The notes under the pieces are model-generated. The model was not told the DNA's origin. It did not search any database and worked only from the letters and a program-made list of their open reading frames with translations. From contig SOJS01000050.1 of the NCBI GenBank assembly GCA_004376435.1, positions 1-15,805 of the forward strand: DNA of 15,805 nt, given 5' to 3'. This DNA is from Dehalococcoidia bacterium. GTDB lineage: Bacteria > Chloroflexota > Dehalococcoidia > Dehalococcoidales > JAUVZE01. A program made the position numbers and the translations under genes. Shown here in pieces: positions 5,683 to 12,626 of the stretch; the first letter of the stretch is position 1; every line of letters starts with the position of its first letter.

Positions 5683-5724
5683 CCCCGGCAAAGCCCGCCG
5701 GGGAGGAGGCGGTATCCCTCCGCC
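5683..5724 (+). promoter_or_regulatory. Two GC-rich hairpins in the 5' leader of the CoA-thioester operon
   Basis: CCCCGGC (5683-5689) pairs with GCCGGGG (5697-5703) around a 7-nt loop. GGCGG (5708-5712) then pairs with CCGCC (5720-5724) around another 7-nt loop. Both lie between the predicted transcription start and the ATG at 5779. Neither has a T run, so they are not plain terminators. They may stabilise the mRNA or belong to a dispersed repeat; I recognise no riboswitch class. Confidence 0.4.
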
Positions 5725-5778
5725 AGTCATGGCTTAAGGAACATATCCTGGCTCTCCAGAATTACAAGGAGGTCTGTT

Positions 5779-6549
5779 ATGGCTATTGATTATAAGAAAG
5801 AGGGCAGAATTGCTCTCTTTACCATTAACCGCCCTCAGGCAAGGAATGCCATCAATATGGAGGCAATGCAGGAGCTGCATGAGGCAATGGTTGATTTCCG
5901 AGATGACCCCGAGCTTTGGGTGGGGATTATTACTGGCGCCGGTGATAAAGCCTTCTGTAGCGGCGCCGATATAAAAGAAAAGCTGCCCTTTATGAAGGAG
6001 CACCGCCACTCTCCCTGGGCATCTCCGACCACCCCCATGCGCGGGCTGGATTTGTGGAAGCCCCTTATTGCCGCCATCAACGGCGCGGCTCTGGGCGGCG
6101 GGCTGGAGATAGCTTTAGCCTGCGATATCAGGATAGCCTCGGAGGCGACTCGGCTGGGGATGCCGGAGGTAACATTAGGTTTGATACCCGGTCTGGGGGG
6201 CACCCAGCGGCTACCCCGAATGATCCCTTGGTGTAAAGCGGCGGAGCTGGTGCTTATGGGCAGGATTATTGACGCCCAGGAGGCATACCGCATTGGTCTG
6301 GTAAATAAGGTTGTCCCCCCGGACAAGGTTATGGAGACAGCCAGAGAGTGGGCGGAGGCTATCTGTCAGGCGGCACCGCTGGCGGTCAGGGCGGCTAAAG
6401 AGGCGATGGTCAGAGGTCATAGCCTGACTCTGGAGGGGGGCTTGCGTCTGGAGAACTCACTGGAAGCCCTGGTTCTGGGCACCGAGGATTTTGATGAGGG
6501 GACGAAAGCCTTTCTAGAAAAGAGAAAACCGAACTTTAAGGCAAGATAG
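5779..6549 (+). CDS. Enoyl-CoA hydratase (crotonase family)
   Basis: The protein has 256 residues, a standard single-domain crotonase. It hydrates trans-2-enoyl-CoA to 3-hydroxyacyl-CoA. NRPQARNAIN and FCSGADIKE (59-67) form the oxyanion-hole side, with GAALGGGLEIALACDIRIAS (102-121) and GMPEVTLGLIPGLGGTQRL (127-145). Both hydratase glutamates are present, E110 and E130, which argues for hydratase rather than plain isomerase activity. AAGGAGG (5766-5772) gives a clear start. It is the first of three genes covering hydration, oxidation and thiolysis of short acyl-CoAs. No acyl-CoA dehydrogenase or CoA transferase is in the operon, so direction and chain length are open. Confidence 0.93.
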   Translation: MAIDYKKEGRIALFTINRPQARNAINMEAMQELHEAMVDFRDDPELWVGIITGAGDKAFCSGADIKEKLPFMKEHRHSPWASPTTPMRGLDLWKPLIAAINGAALGGGLEIALACDIRIASEATRLGMPEVTLGLIPGLGGTQRLPRMIPWCKAAELVLMGRIIDAQEAYRIGLVNKVVPPDKVMETAREWAEAICQAAPLAVRAAKEAMVRGHSLTLEGGLRLENSLEALVLGTEDFDEGTKAFLEKRKPNFKAR

Positions 6550-6563
6550 AGAAAGGGAGGGCT

Positions 6564-7415
6564 ATGGAAATTAAGAAAGTCGGCGTTGTCGGTTGTGGAC
6601 TGATGGGCTCCGGTATTGCCCAGCTATGCGCCCAGGCGGGCTACCCGGTGGTGGTCTTGGAGATAAATGAGGAGCTGCTAAATAAGGGGCTGTCGGCTAT
6701 TGATAGGTCGCTATCAAGGAGTGTGGACAAGGGTAAGCTCTCTCCGCCGGATAGGGAGGCTACCCTGGCTCGTATTGCCGGCACCACTAATACTAAGGAC
6801 TTCGCTGACTGCGAGCTGGTGATTGAGGCGGCAGTTGAGAATATGGACCTGAAGAAGAAGATATTTGCCGAGCTGGACAAGATATGTCCCCAAGAGGCTA
6901 TCCTGGCCACCAATACCTCCTGTTTGTCTATTATTGAGATGGCGAGGGCAACTGCCCGAGCGGACAGGGTGCTCGGGCTGCACTTCTTCAGCCCGGCGCC
7001 GGTGATGGCACTGCTGGAGATTGTCAGAACCACTGCCACCAGCGATGGGACTCTGGCAACGGGCAAGAAATTTGGTCAGTCACTGGGCAAGACGGTGGTC
7101 ATTGCTCAGGACTCCCCGGGCTTTATTGTCAATCGCCTGCTGATACCATTTCTGCTCAATGCCATCCGTGTGCTGGATAGCGGTCTAGCCACTAAGGAGG
7201 ACATTGATACTGCTGTCAAGTTGGGCTTGAACCACCCCATGGGACCGCTAACTCTGGCTGACCTTATTGGTCTTGATGTTATCTATTCTGTCGCCAGCGC
7301 CCTATATGAAGAGTTTGGTGAGCCCCAGTATGCCCCGCCGCCTCTGGTAAAGAAGATGGTCAGTGACGGCCGTCTGGGGCGGAAGACGGGGAGGGGGTTC
7401 TACGAGTATAAATAA
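6564..7415 (+). CDS. 3-hydroxyacyl-CoA (probably 3-hydroxybutyryl-CoA) dehydrogenase
   Basis: The protein has 283 residues, the length of the stand-alone Hbd/PaaH-type enzyme. It interconverts 3-hydroxyacyl-CoA and 3-ketoacyl-CoA. GCGLMGSG (10-17) binds the dinucleotide, and E33 at the end of the second strand (VVVLEIN) favours NAD over NADP. The catalytic pair is H140 in GLHFFSPAPVM and E152 in LLEIVR. N117 and S119 sit in ATNTSCL, and GFIVNRLLIPF and NHPMGPLTLADLIGLD complete the C-terminal domain. GGGAGG lies just before the ATG, and only 14 nt separate it from the hydratase gene. The short size suggests C4 substrates, an inference from the family. Confidence 0.94.
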   Translation: MEIKKVGVVGCGLMGSGIAQLCAQAGYPVVVLEINEELLNKGLSAIDRSLSRSVDKGKLSPPDREATLARIAGTTNTKDFADCELVIEAAVENMDLKKKIFAELDKICPQEAILATNTSCLSIIEMARATARADRVLGLHFFSPAPVMALLEIVRTTATSDGTLATGKKFGQSLGKTVVIAQDSPGFIVNRLLIPFLLNAIRVLDSGLATKEDIDTAVKLGLNHPMGPLTLADLIGLDVIYSVASALYEEFGEPQYAPPPLVKKMVSDGRLGRKTGRGFYEYK

Positions 7416-7443
7416 AATCAACTGAAAGCAAGGAGGAGACCTT

Positions 7444-8724
7444 ATGACTGAAGCTGTCATTGTCAGCGGTGTCAGAACAGCGATAGGTAATTATGGTGGA
7501 GCACTGCAGGATGTGCCCGTGGCCAAGCTGGGCAGTATTGTCATCAAGGAGGCGCTGAAAAGGGCTGGCTTGCGCCCGAAGAGGGATGGCGAGATTTTAG
7601 GCTATGCCCCCAAGGTTTTTCAGGGTAGCGGTCTCATTGAGCTGGAGAAGGAGCACTATGACTGGGACAATGCGGCAAAAGAGGTCAGGATAGACGAGGT
7701 TATCATGGGCAATGTCCTCCAGGCAGGTCAGGGGCAGAACACAGCTCGCCAGGCATCAATCTATGCCGGTCTGCCCAAGGAAGTGAATGCCTATGTTGTG
7801 AACAAGATTTGCGCCTCGGGGATGAAGGCGGTCACTTTGGCGGCGCAGTCAATAAAGACTGGCGACGGGGAGGTTATTGTCGCCGGCGGTATGGAAAACA
7901 TGAGCGCTGCCCCTTACTACATGCCTAAAGCCAGGTGGGGAGCCAGGATGTTCAATACCGAGATGGTTGACGGCATGGTTCATGATGGCTTGTGGGAGAT
8001 ATTCTACAATTACCATATGGGTCTGACCTCAGAGAATATAGCCGAAAAATACGGCATTACCAGAAAAGAGCAGGACGAGTTTGCCCTGATGAGCAACCAG
8101 CGGGCACTGCTGGCGATAAAAAACGGCATCTTTAAGGAGGAGATAGTTCCGGTTGAGGTCAGGCAGAGGAAGGAGATTAAGCTATTTGATACCGATGAGC
8201 ACCCCAGAGAGACCTCGCTGGAGCTTTTGGCCAAGCTGCCGCCGGTATTTAAGAAGGAGGGCACGGTAACGGCTGGCAATGCCTCGGGGATAACTGATGC
8301 CGCTGCCGCTCTGGTGATAATGTCGGCGGAAAAGGCGGCTGAGCTGGGGCTGGAGCCGCTGGCAGCTATCAGGTCTTATGCCGCTGGCGGCGTTGACCCT
8401 GCCTTTATGGGCCTGGGCGTTGTCCCGGCGGCAAAGAGAGCCCTCAAGCTGGCTGGCTTAAGCTTAAAAGATATAGCGCTGATTGAACTTAATGAAGCTT
8501 TTGCCTCGCAATCACTGGGTGTCGTCAGGGAGCTTGACCTTGATTTAGAGAAGACAAACCCTCACGGTGGCGGCATTTCCCTGGGACATCCCATTGGCTG
8601 CACCGGCGCCAGGATTATAGTTACCCTTATTAGCGAGATGAGGCGTAAAGACCTCAAGTTCGGGATGGCGACACTGTGTATTGGCGGCGGTCAGGGGATG
8701 GCGGTAATCCTGGAGAGGAAATAG
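7444..8724 (+). CDS. Acetyl-CoA acetyltransferase / thiolase with a 34-residue insertion
   Basis: The protein has 426 residues, while biosynthetic thiolases are usually about 392. All catalytic residues are present: nucleophile C123 in [17 protein letters not shown]382 in [16 protein letters not shown], and C412 in LCIGGGQG. In the Zoogloea thiolase the equivalents are 89, 348 and 378, so every one is shifted by exactly 34. All the extra length therefore sits before C123, in the stretch after ALKRAGL (about 44-82), which includes [11 protein letters not shown] and EKEHYDWDN. The rest is collinear. AAGGAGG precedes the ATG at 7444, 28 nt after the dehydrogenase. It either condenses two acetyl-CoA or cleaves acetoacetyl-CoA; other ketoacyl-CoA substrates are possible. 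Confidence 0.92.
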   Translation: MTEAVIVSGVRTAIGNYGGALQDVPVAKLGSIVIKEALKRAGLRPKRDGEILGYAPKVFQGSGLIELEKEHYDWDNAAKEVRIDEVIMGNVLQAGQGQNTARQASIYAGLPKEVNAYVVNKICASGMKAVTLAAQSIKTGDGEVIVAGGMENMSAAPYYMPKARWGARMFNTEMVDGMVHDGLWEIFYNYHMGLTSENIAEKYGITRKEQDEFALMSNQRALLAIKNGIFKEEIVPVEVRQRKEIKLFDTDEHPRETSLELLAKLPPVFKKEGTVTAGNASGITDAAAALVIMSAEKAAELGLEPLAAIRSYAAGGVDPAFMGLGVVPAAKRALKLAGLSLKDIALIELNEAFASQSLGVVRELDLDLEKTNPHGGGISLGHPIGCTGARIIVTLISEMRRKDLKFGMATLCIGGGQGMAVILERK

Positions 8725-8726
8725 GC

Positions 8727-8891
8727 TTACTTACCCCGTTTTTGGTACTCCGGGCACCAGGTAGCATTAGGACGGTCCGGGTTGTGGCAGGCACTGCGCC
8801 AGTCCCATTTACAGCTATCGCAGAGGAATATGTTCATCCCCAGCATCCTTTTAATCCGCAGCTTGACTCTGTGCCTTAGGGGTGGTCTCAT
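8727..8891 (-). CDS. Small four-cysteine protein (54 aa), unrecognised
   Basis: An ATG at 8891 opens 54 codons ending in TAA, convergent with the thiolase and only 2 bp from its stop. The basic N-terminus (RHRVKLRIKR) is followed by CDSCKWDWRSACHN (24-37) and NATWCPEY (42-49), so cysteines fall at 24, 27, 35 and 46. This spacing could bind zinc or an Fe-S cluster. The ordered cysteine and tryptophan pattern is not what a chance ORF gives. A promoter TTGCCC-17-TATACT (8929-8901, minus strand) would start within a few bases of the ATG, explaining the lack of a ribosome binding site; Met19, with AAAAGG upstream, is an alternative start. Function unknown. Confidence 0.68.
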   Translation of the reverse strand: MRPPLRHRVKLRIKRMLGMNIFLCDSCKWDWRSACHNPDRPNATWCPEYQKRGK

Positions 8892-8900
8892 CTTGCTCAA

Positions 8901-8929
8901 AGTATATCAAGACGGGGCTAAACGGGCAA
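8901..8929 (-). promoter_or_regulatory. Promoter of the small four-cysteine gene, nearly leaderless
   Basis: Minus-strand TTGCCC (8929-8924), a 17-bp spacer, and TATACT (8906-8901) predict a start near 8894, only about 3 nt before the ATG at 8891. This would give a leaderless or nearly leaderless mRNA. Confidence 0.5.
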
Positions 8930-8976
8930 CTGTGCTATACTACGCCAAAACGGCTCAGGGTGTTTATCTGTATTTA

Positions 8977-8985
8977 TGGTAGAAT
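8977..8985 (+). promoter_or_regulatory. Extended -10 promoter before corA
   Basis: TG-G-TAGAAT (8977-8985) is an extended -10 element 32 nt before the corA ATG. There is no good -35 box 16-18 bp upstream, which is tolerable for extended -10 promoters. It is the only clear candidate for starting the long plus-strand run. Confidence 0.45.
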
Positions 8986-9017
8986 ATAACCAGCTTATAG
9001 GGAAAGGATAATCTGGT

Positions 9018-9968
9018 ATGACTGTTAATCAGGCCAGAAAAGAAGAGGGGCTAAACCTGGAGTCAGTTACCTGGGGTGACCTAACCTGGGTCAATATTGA
9101 GCACCCGACAGAAAAAGAGACAGAATATCTGGCGCAGAACTACCCCTTTCACCCGCTGGATCTGGATGACTGCCTCAGCCGAATACAGCGGCCCAAGATA
9201 GATGAATATAAAGATTATCTCTTTTTGGTCTTCCACTTCCCGGTGTTCCATAAGGAGGCAAGAGTCACTACCTCCAGTCAGGTATCGGTTTTTATTGGTG
9301 AAAAATACCTGATTACCCTGCACAAAGGGGAGCTCAAGCCGCTGGTAAAGCTGTTTCGGGAGTGCCAGCTTGATGATGAGGCGCGGCGGGAGAATTTTAG
9401 TCGGGGCGCTGGTTATCTCCTCTACCGTATCGTTGACCGGCTGGTTGACTACTGTCTGCCGATACTGAACAAGATTGGTGACAATATTGAACACACTGAG
9501 GACGATATTTTCGCCAGCAGCGGCGTGCCTAGGGCAATTGAGGCGCTCTCGGCACTGCGACGTGATGTTATCTCCTTTCGCCGCATTATCTGGCCGATGA
9601 GAGCCGTTATCGGCGGTCTGGAGCGCAAGATTCGCCGCTTTACCCAGGCTGATTTATCAGTTTACTTTGGCGACACGATTGACCATGTTGATAGAATCTG
9701 GGATGCCCTGGATGAGTACAAAGAGGTAATTGAGGGCTTAAATGCCACCCATGATTCCCTGGCCAGCAATCGCACCAATGAGGTCATGCGAATGCTGACC
9801 ATCATTGCCACCATCCTGCTACCGGTTACTGTCGTTGCCAGTATCTACGGGATGAATATCCCGTTGCCTTTCCAGAATTCCAGCTACTCCCTCCTCTTTG
9901 TGTTCTTAATCATGCTGGTTATCATTGGCAGCATGCTCTACTTCTTCCGTCGCAAGCACCTGATTTAA
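9018..9968 (+). CDS. corA: CorA-family magnesium/cobalt transporter
   Basis: The 316 residues form a long cytoplasmic N-terminal domain with helical stalk, then two C-terminal membrane helices: about MLTIIATILLPVTVVASIY, and SLLFVFLIMLVIIGSMLYFF near 291-310. The signature GMN (278-280) lies between them in YGMNIPLPFQ, and the tail ends with RRKHLI. This is the pentameric CorA design, a divalent cation channel of the inner membrane. AAAGGA lies about 10 nt before the ATG. The plus-strand run of genes after it has short gaps, but corA itself is more likely housekeeping ion supply than part of CoA metabolism. Family membership is certain; the exact ion is inferred. Confidence 0.94.
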   Translation: MTVNQARKEEGLNLESVTWGDLTWVNIEHPTEKETEYLAQNYPFHPLDLDDCLSRIQRPKIDEYKDYLFLVFHFPVFHKEARVTTSSQVSVFIGEKYLITLHKGELKPLVKLFRECQLDDEARRENFSRGAGYLLYRIVDRLVDYCLPILNKIGDNIEHTEDDIFASSGVPRAIEALSALRRDVISFRRIIWPMRAVIGGLERKIRRFTQADLSVYFGDTIDHVDRIWDALDEYKEVIEGLNATHDSLASNRTNEVMRMLTIIATILLPVTVVASIYGMNIPLPFQNSSYSLLFVFLIMLVIIGSMLYFFRRKHLI

Positions 9969-10002
9969 TTACCACCCGATGTAGCCGACAAGGGCTTTAG
10001 TA

Positions 10003-10668
10003 ATGAATATCTCACACCGCTTTGTCGTTATTGCCGCTATCTTTGTTACCTGCCTGATTACCGCCAATGTCATTGCCGTCAAGGTGGTGAGCTTCGGTCC
10101 CTTTATCATGCCGGCGGCGGTGGTTATCTTCCCCTTAAGCTATATCTTCGGTGATGTCCTCACCGAGGTCTATGGCTATCGCTGGGCAAGAAGGGTTATC
10201 TGGCTTGGTTTTGCCTGTAATCTCATCTTCGTTATCTTTACCTGGGTGGGGCAGGTTCTGCCGCCAGCCTCTTTCTGGCCGGGGCAGGAGGCTTATGAGA
10301 GCATTCTGGGCTACGCACCGAGACTGCTTGTTGCCTCCTTCGGTGGCTATCTGGTGGGTGAGTTTGCCAACTCCTTTGTCCTGTCCAAGATGAAGATTTT
10401 GACCAAAGGGCGCTGGCTATGGAGCCGAACTATTGGCTCCACTATTATCGGGCAGGGGTTGGATACGGCGGTATTTATTACCCTTGCCTTCATCGGCACT
10501 CCTTCCTTTGTGCTAGTAATGATTTTATACCACTGGCTGGCCAAGACAGTTATTGAGGCGGTGGCTACCCCCTTCACCTACGCTGTGGTAAACTTTTTGA
10601 AGAAGAGGGAGTCGGTTGATACCTATGACTACAAGACAAACTTTAACCCCTTCCGTATCTCGGATTAG
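10003..10668 (+). CDS. yhhQ: Queuosine precursor transporter (YhhQ/VUT family)
   Basis: The protein has 221 residues and about six predicted membrane helices. Family motifs are visible: CLITANVIAVKVV near the N-terminus, FPLSYIFGDVLTEVYGYRWARRVIW (about 43-67), FGGYLVGEFANSFVLSKMK, and WSRTIGSTIIGQGLDTAVFITLAF. The YhhQ family (formerly DUF165) imports queuosine precursors such as preQ0/preQ1 across the inner membrane. The ribosome binding site is weak (AAGGGC). It lies 34 nt after corA and 15 nt before the MBL-fold gene. Family assignment is firm; the transported precursor is inferred, and no queuosine genes are in the window. Confidence 0.9.
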   Translation: MNISHRFVVIAAIFVTCLITANVIAVKVVSFGPFIMPAAVVIFPLSYIFGDVLTEVYGYRWARRVIWLGFACNLIFVIFTWVGQVLPPASFWPGQEAYESILGYAPRLLVASFGGYLVGEFANSFVLSKMKILTKGRWLWSRTIGSTIIGQGLDTAVFITLAFIGTPSFVLVMILYHWLAKTVIEAVATPFTYAVVNFLKKRESVDTYDYKTNFNPFRISD

Positions 10669-10683
10669 GGAGGCTTAAGGATA

Positions 10684-11454
10684 TTGGATATCCGGGTTCT
10701 GGGGGCGCATAACTGCCAATCACGGCGCTGGGGGTTCATTAGCTTATTGGTTGATGGCGTTGTGGCAATAGATGCCGGCACTCTTGGTGCCAGTCTTTCT
10801 TTCCCAGAGCAAGAGAGGCTTAAGGCAATTCTGCTCAGCCATGGCCACTATGACCACATTAGAGATGTGCCGGCGGTTGCCATGAACCTTTTCCTTAACG
10901 GCGCCACTATAGATATTTACTCCACCAAGAGCACGCTTGATACCCTCACCACCTATCTATTAAATGATACCCTTTACCCCAGATTCCAGCAAGTACCGCC
11001 CCCAAAGCCGACAGTTAACCTGAAGGCTCTGGAGCTGCTCAAAACTGAGACGATTGAAGGCTACACCGTTGTGGCAGTGCCGGTAAATCATAGTGCCGGT
11101 GCCGTTGGCTACCAGATTACCTCTCCTGAAGGCAAAGCAGCCTTCTATAGCGGAGATACCGGACCGGGGCTGGCTGACTGCTGGCGCCATATCTTGCCCC
11201 AGTTACTTATTATTGAGGTTACTTTGCCCAACAAGTATGAGGGGCTGGCTGGGGAGGCGGGTCACCTTACCCCCAGTCTGCTGGGGCGGGAGCTAGCCAG
11301 CTTTAAGAAAATTAAGGGCTACCTGCCGCCGGTGGTTACTGTCCATATGAACCCCTGGCTGGAGAAGGAGATAGAAGCCGAGATAGGCGCTTTAGCCGAG
11401 AACTTGAATAGTTCTATTAAGCTGGCTTATGAGGGGATGGAGCTTCACCTGTAG
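10684..11454 (+). CDS. MBL-fold metallo-hydrolase resembling class II cyclic-nucleotide phosphodiesterases
   Basis: The protein has 256 residues. The metallo-beta-lactamase metal motif is HGHYDH (53-58), with AIDAG upstream, VNHSAG as a further histidine site, FYSGDTGPG with the bridging aspartate, and TVHMNP near the end. The sequence between (EVTLPNK..., AGEAGHLTPSLLG) resembles class II 3',5'-cyclic nucleotide phosphodiesterases, so cAMP/cGMP hydrolysis is one option; a general MBL hydrolase is equally possible. The start is TTG at 10684, with GGGAGG ending 10 nt upstream, straight after the yhhQ stop. No in-frame ATG gives the intact first strand. Fold assignment is firm; substrate is not. 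Confidence 0.85.
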   Translation: MDIRVLGAHNCQSRRWGFISLLVDGVVAIDAGTLGASLSFPEQERLKAILLSHGHYDHIRDVPAVAMNLFLNGATIDIYSTKSTLDTLTTYLLNDTLYPRFQQVPPPKPTVNLKALELLKTETIEGYTVVAVPVNHSAGAVGYQITSPEGKAAFYSGDTGPGLADCWRHILPQLLIIEVTLPNKYEGLAGEAGHLTPSLLGRELASFKKIKGYLPPVVTVHMNPWLEKEIEAEIGALAENLNSSIKLAYEGMELHL

Positions 11455-11471
11455 GGGTAGCCCGGCAGGGG

Positions 11472-11867
11472 GTGAGGTTAATAGACAGGTTAAAATTCAT
11501 TGTTGATACCAATGTTGGCAAGCTGGCCAGGTGGCTGCGAATGATGGGCTATGATACCATCTTCTTTAGCGGCAGCAGTGACTCCCAGCTGGTAGCCACG
11601 GCTCTGGCAGAGAACAGGGTGATACTGACCAGAGACACCCAGATTATGAAGAGGCGGCTGGTAACTAACGGGCGGCTTAAGGCTGTCCTTATCCAGAGCG
11701 ATGTCCCCGAGAAACAGATGGGTCAGGTAATTGAAGCTCTCAATCTGGACTGCCAGTTTCAGCCGTTTTCTATCTGTCTGGAATGCAACCAGCCGCTGGC
11801 GGAGAACAGCCAGCAGCAGGGGAAAGAGCGGGTGCCGCCCTATGTGTTTAAGACCCGGAGCCAGTAG
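11472..11867 (+). CDS. Mut7-C RNase-domain protein, truncated inside its zinc ribbon
   Basis: The ORF has 131 residues from a GTG. The PIN-like Mut7-C domain is clear: FIVDTNVGKLARWLRMMGYD (9-28), then AENRVILTRDTQ, with acidic residues D12 and D55 at the expected active-site places. The C-terminal zinc ribbon begins with CLEC (C102, C105) and N106, then VPPYVFKTRSQ and TAG. In this family the ribbon continues to a second CxxC followed by YWxGTHW. Exactly that sequence lies in the same frame after the TAG. The product as read lacks half its zinc site. There is no convincing ribosome binding site beyond AGGGG next to the GTG. No neighbour gives a function. Confidence 0.82.
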   Translation: MRLIDRLKFIVDTNVGKLARWLRMMGYDTIFFSGSSDSQLVATALAENRVILTRDTQIMKRRLVTNGRLKAVLIQSDVPEKQMGQVIEALNLDCQFQPFSICLECNQPLAENSQQQGKERVPPYVFKTRSQ

Positions 11868-11963
11868 GTGGAGTGCCCTGCCTGCCGCCGTATCTACTGG
11901 CGGGGTACTCACTGGCAGGCAATGACGAGAACGCTGGAGAAATTTAAGCAGTGCTGGCGGTAA
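11868..11963 (+). pseudogene. In-frame remainder of the Mut7-C zinc ribbon after a TAG
   Basis: Directly after the TAG at 11865-11867 the same frame continues for 31 sense codons to a TAA: VECPACRRIYWRGTHWQAM and on to CWR. It contains the missing CPAC pair (equivalent to C135 and C138) and the YWRGTHW signature of the Mut7-C ribbon. No frameshift is needed; a single sense codon has become TAG, or the base call is wrong. Full-length readthrough would give 163 residues. There is no start codon or ribosome site of its own. Confidence 0.78.
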
Positions 11964-11985
11964 TAGTAGCTTTTAGGGAGGACAG

Positions 11986-12144
11986 ATGAAAGCAGGCGGT
12001 CTTTATCAGGGGGTAACCGATGACCTGGTGAGGCTACTTAAGAGCGGTGAGAGGTTGACTGTAGCTTGGGATATTGCTACACTTCAGAAAACAACAGCTT
12101 GGGTTGTGCTGAAAATAAAAAGCAGGAGTGATAAAGATGCCTAA
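11986..12144 (+). CDS. Small hypothetical protein (52 aa)
   Basis: GGGAGGA (11976-11982) lies 3 nt before the ATG, a strong but close ribosome binding site. The 52 codons give a soluble, mixed-charge protein with a helix-like stretch DDLVRLLKSGERLTVAWDIA and a basic tail. I do not recognise it. Its last three codons overlap the start of the flavodoxin gene (ATG at 12137) in another frame, the usual sign of translational coupling, which supports it being real. The DLVRLLKSGERLTV segment has a faint helix-turn-helix look, not enough for a call. Confidence 0.55.
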   Translation: MKAGGLYQGVTDDLVRLLKSGERLTVAWDIATLQKTTAWVVLKIKSRSDKDA

Positions 12145-12610
12145 GGGATTGGTTGTCTATGATTCGGCGACGGGTAATACCGAGAAGATGGCAATGGCTA
12201 TCAGTCGGGGAATGAAAAAGGCGGGGCTGACCGTTGAGGTTAAAAGAGTAAAGGACGCCTCCCTTGATGACCTCATTGATGCTAATGCCATAGTCTTAGG
12301 TTCGCCAACCTACTTCGCCAACGTGTCAAACAAGATGAAGAGATTTATTGACAAAAGTATAAAGATATATCCTGATAAACTGAAGAATAAGGTTGGTGCT
12401 GTCTTTACCTCCAGCGAGGGTGTGGGGAGCGAAATGACCTTACTTTCTCTCATTGTAGCCATGCTCCTGCACAGGATGGTAATTATCGGACACCAGTCAG
12501 GTGATTTTGGAGCAATTTCATTCAAAGAACCTGATAATAACTGTGTTGCTGAATGCGAGGCTTTTGGTGAGAGGATAGCCGACTTCACTAAGGTTATAGC
12601 TAGCAGGTAG
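12137..12610 (+). CDS. Flavodoxin-family protein
   Basis: Taken from the ATG at 12137 the protein has 157 residues. The FMN phosphate loop is YDSATGNTEKMA (about 8-19), followed by IVLGSPTYFANVSNKMKRFID, where the aromatic loop packs on the flavin, and GAVFTSSEGVGSE. The domain is a complete short-chain flavodoxin-like fold, as in WrbA/flavodoxin-family quinone reductases or electron carriers. A GTG at 12128 is also in frame, but GGAG (12125-12128) overlaps that codon and lies 8 nt before the ATG, so the ATG is preferred. It overlaps the 52-codon ORF and is 16 nt before nnrD. Partner proteins are unknown. Confidence 0.88.
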   Translation: MPKGLVVYDSATGNTEKMAMAISRGMKKAGLTVEVKRVKDASLDDLIDANAIVLGSPTYFANVSNKMKRFIDKSIKIYPDKLKNKVGAVFTSSEGVGSEMTLLSLIVAMLLHRMVIIGHQSGDFGAISFKEPDNNCVAECEAFGERIADFTKVIASR

Positions 12611-12626
12611 TCAAGGTAATGGAACG

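Noticed and set aside
5734..7066. Minus-strand ORFs of up to 163 codons across the hydratase and dehydrogenase genes
   Set aside because: These are antisense frames of GC-rich coding sequence with no protein family signal; the plus-strand products have complete catalytic motifs.
8933..8941. TGCTATACT as a second extended -10 promoter for corA
   Set aside because: It has no -35 box and lies farther from the gene than the TGGTAGAAT element; kept out for lack of support.
8676..8982. Two overlapping plus-strand ORFs of 66-67 codons after the thiolase
   Set aside because: They are opposite-strand shadows of the four-cysteine gene and its promoter region; neither has a ribosome site, a recognisable domain or sensible composition, and one begins inside the thiolase gene.
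12128..12136. GTG start three codons earlier for the flavodoxin gene
   Set aside because: The GGAG sequence overlaps this GTG and is well spaced for the ATG at 12137, and residues before MPKGLVVYDS add nothing to the fold.
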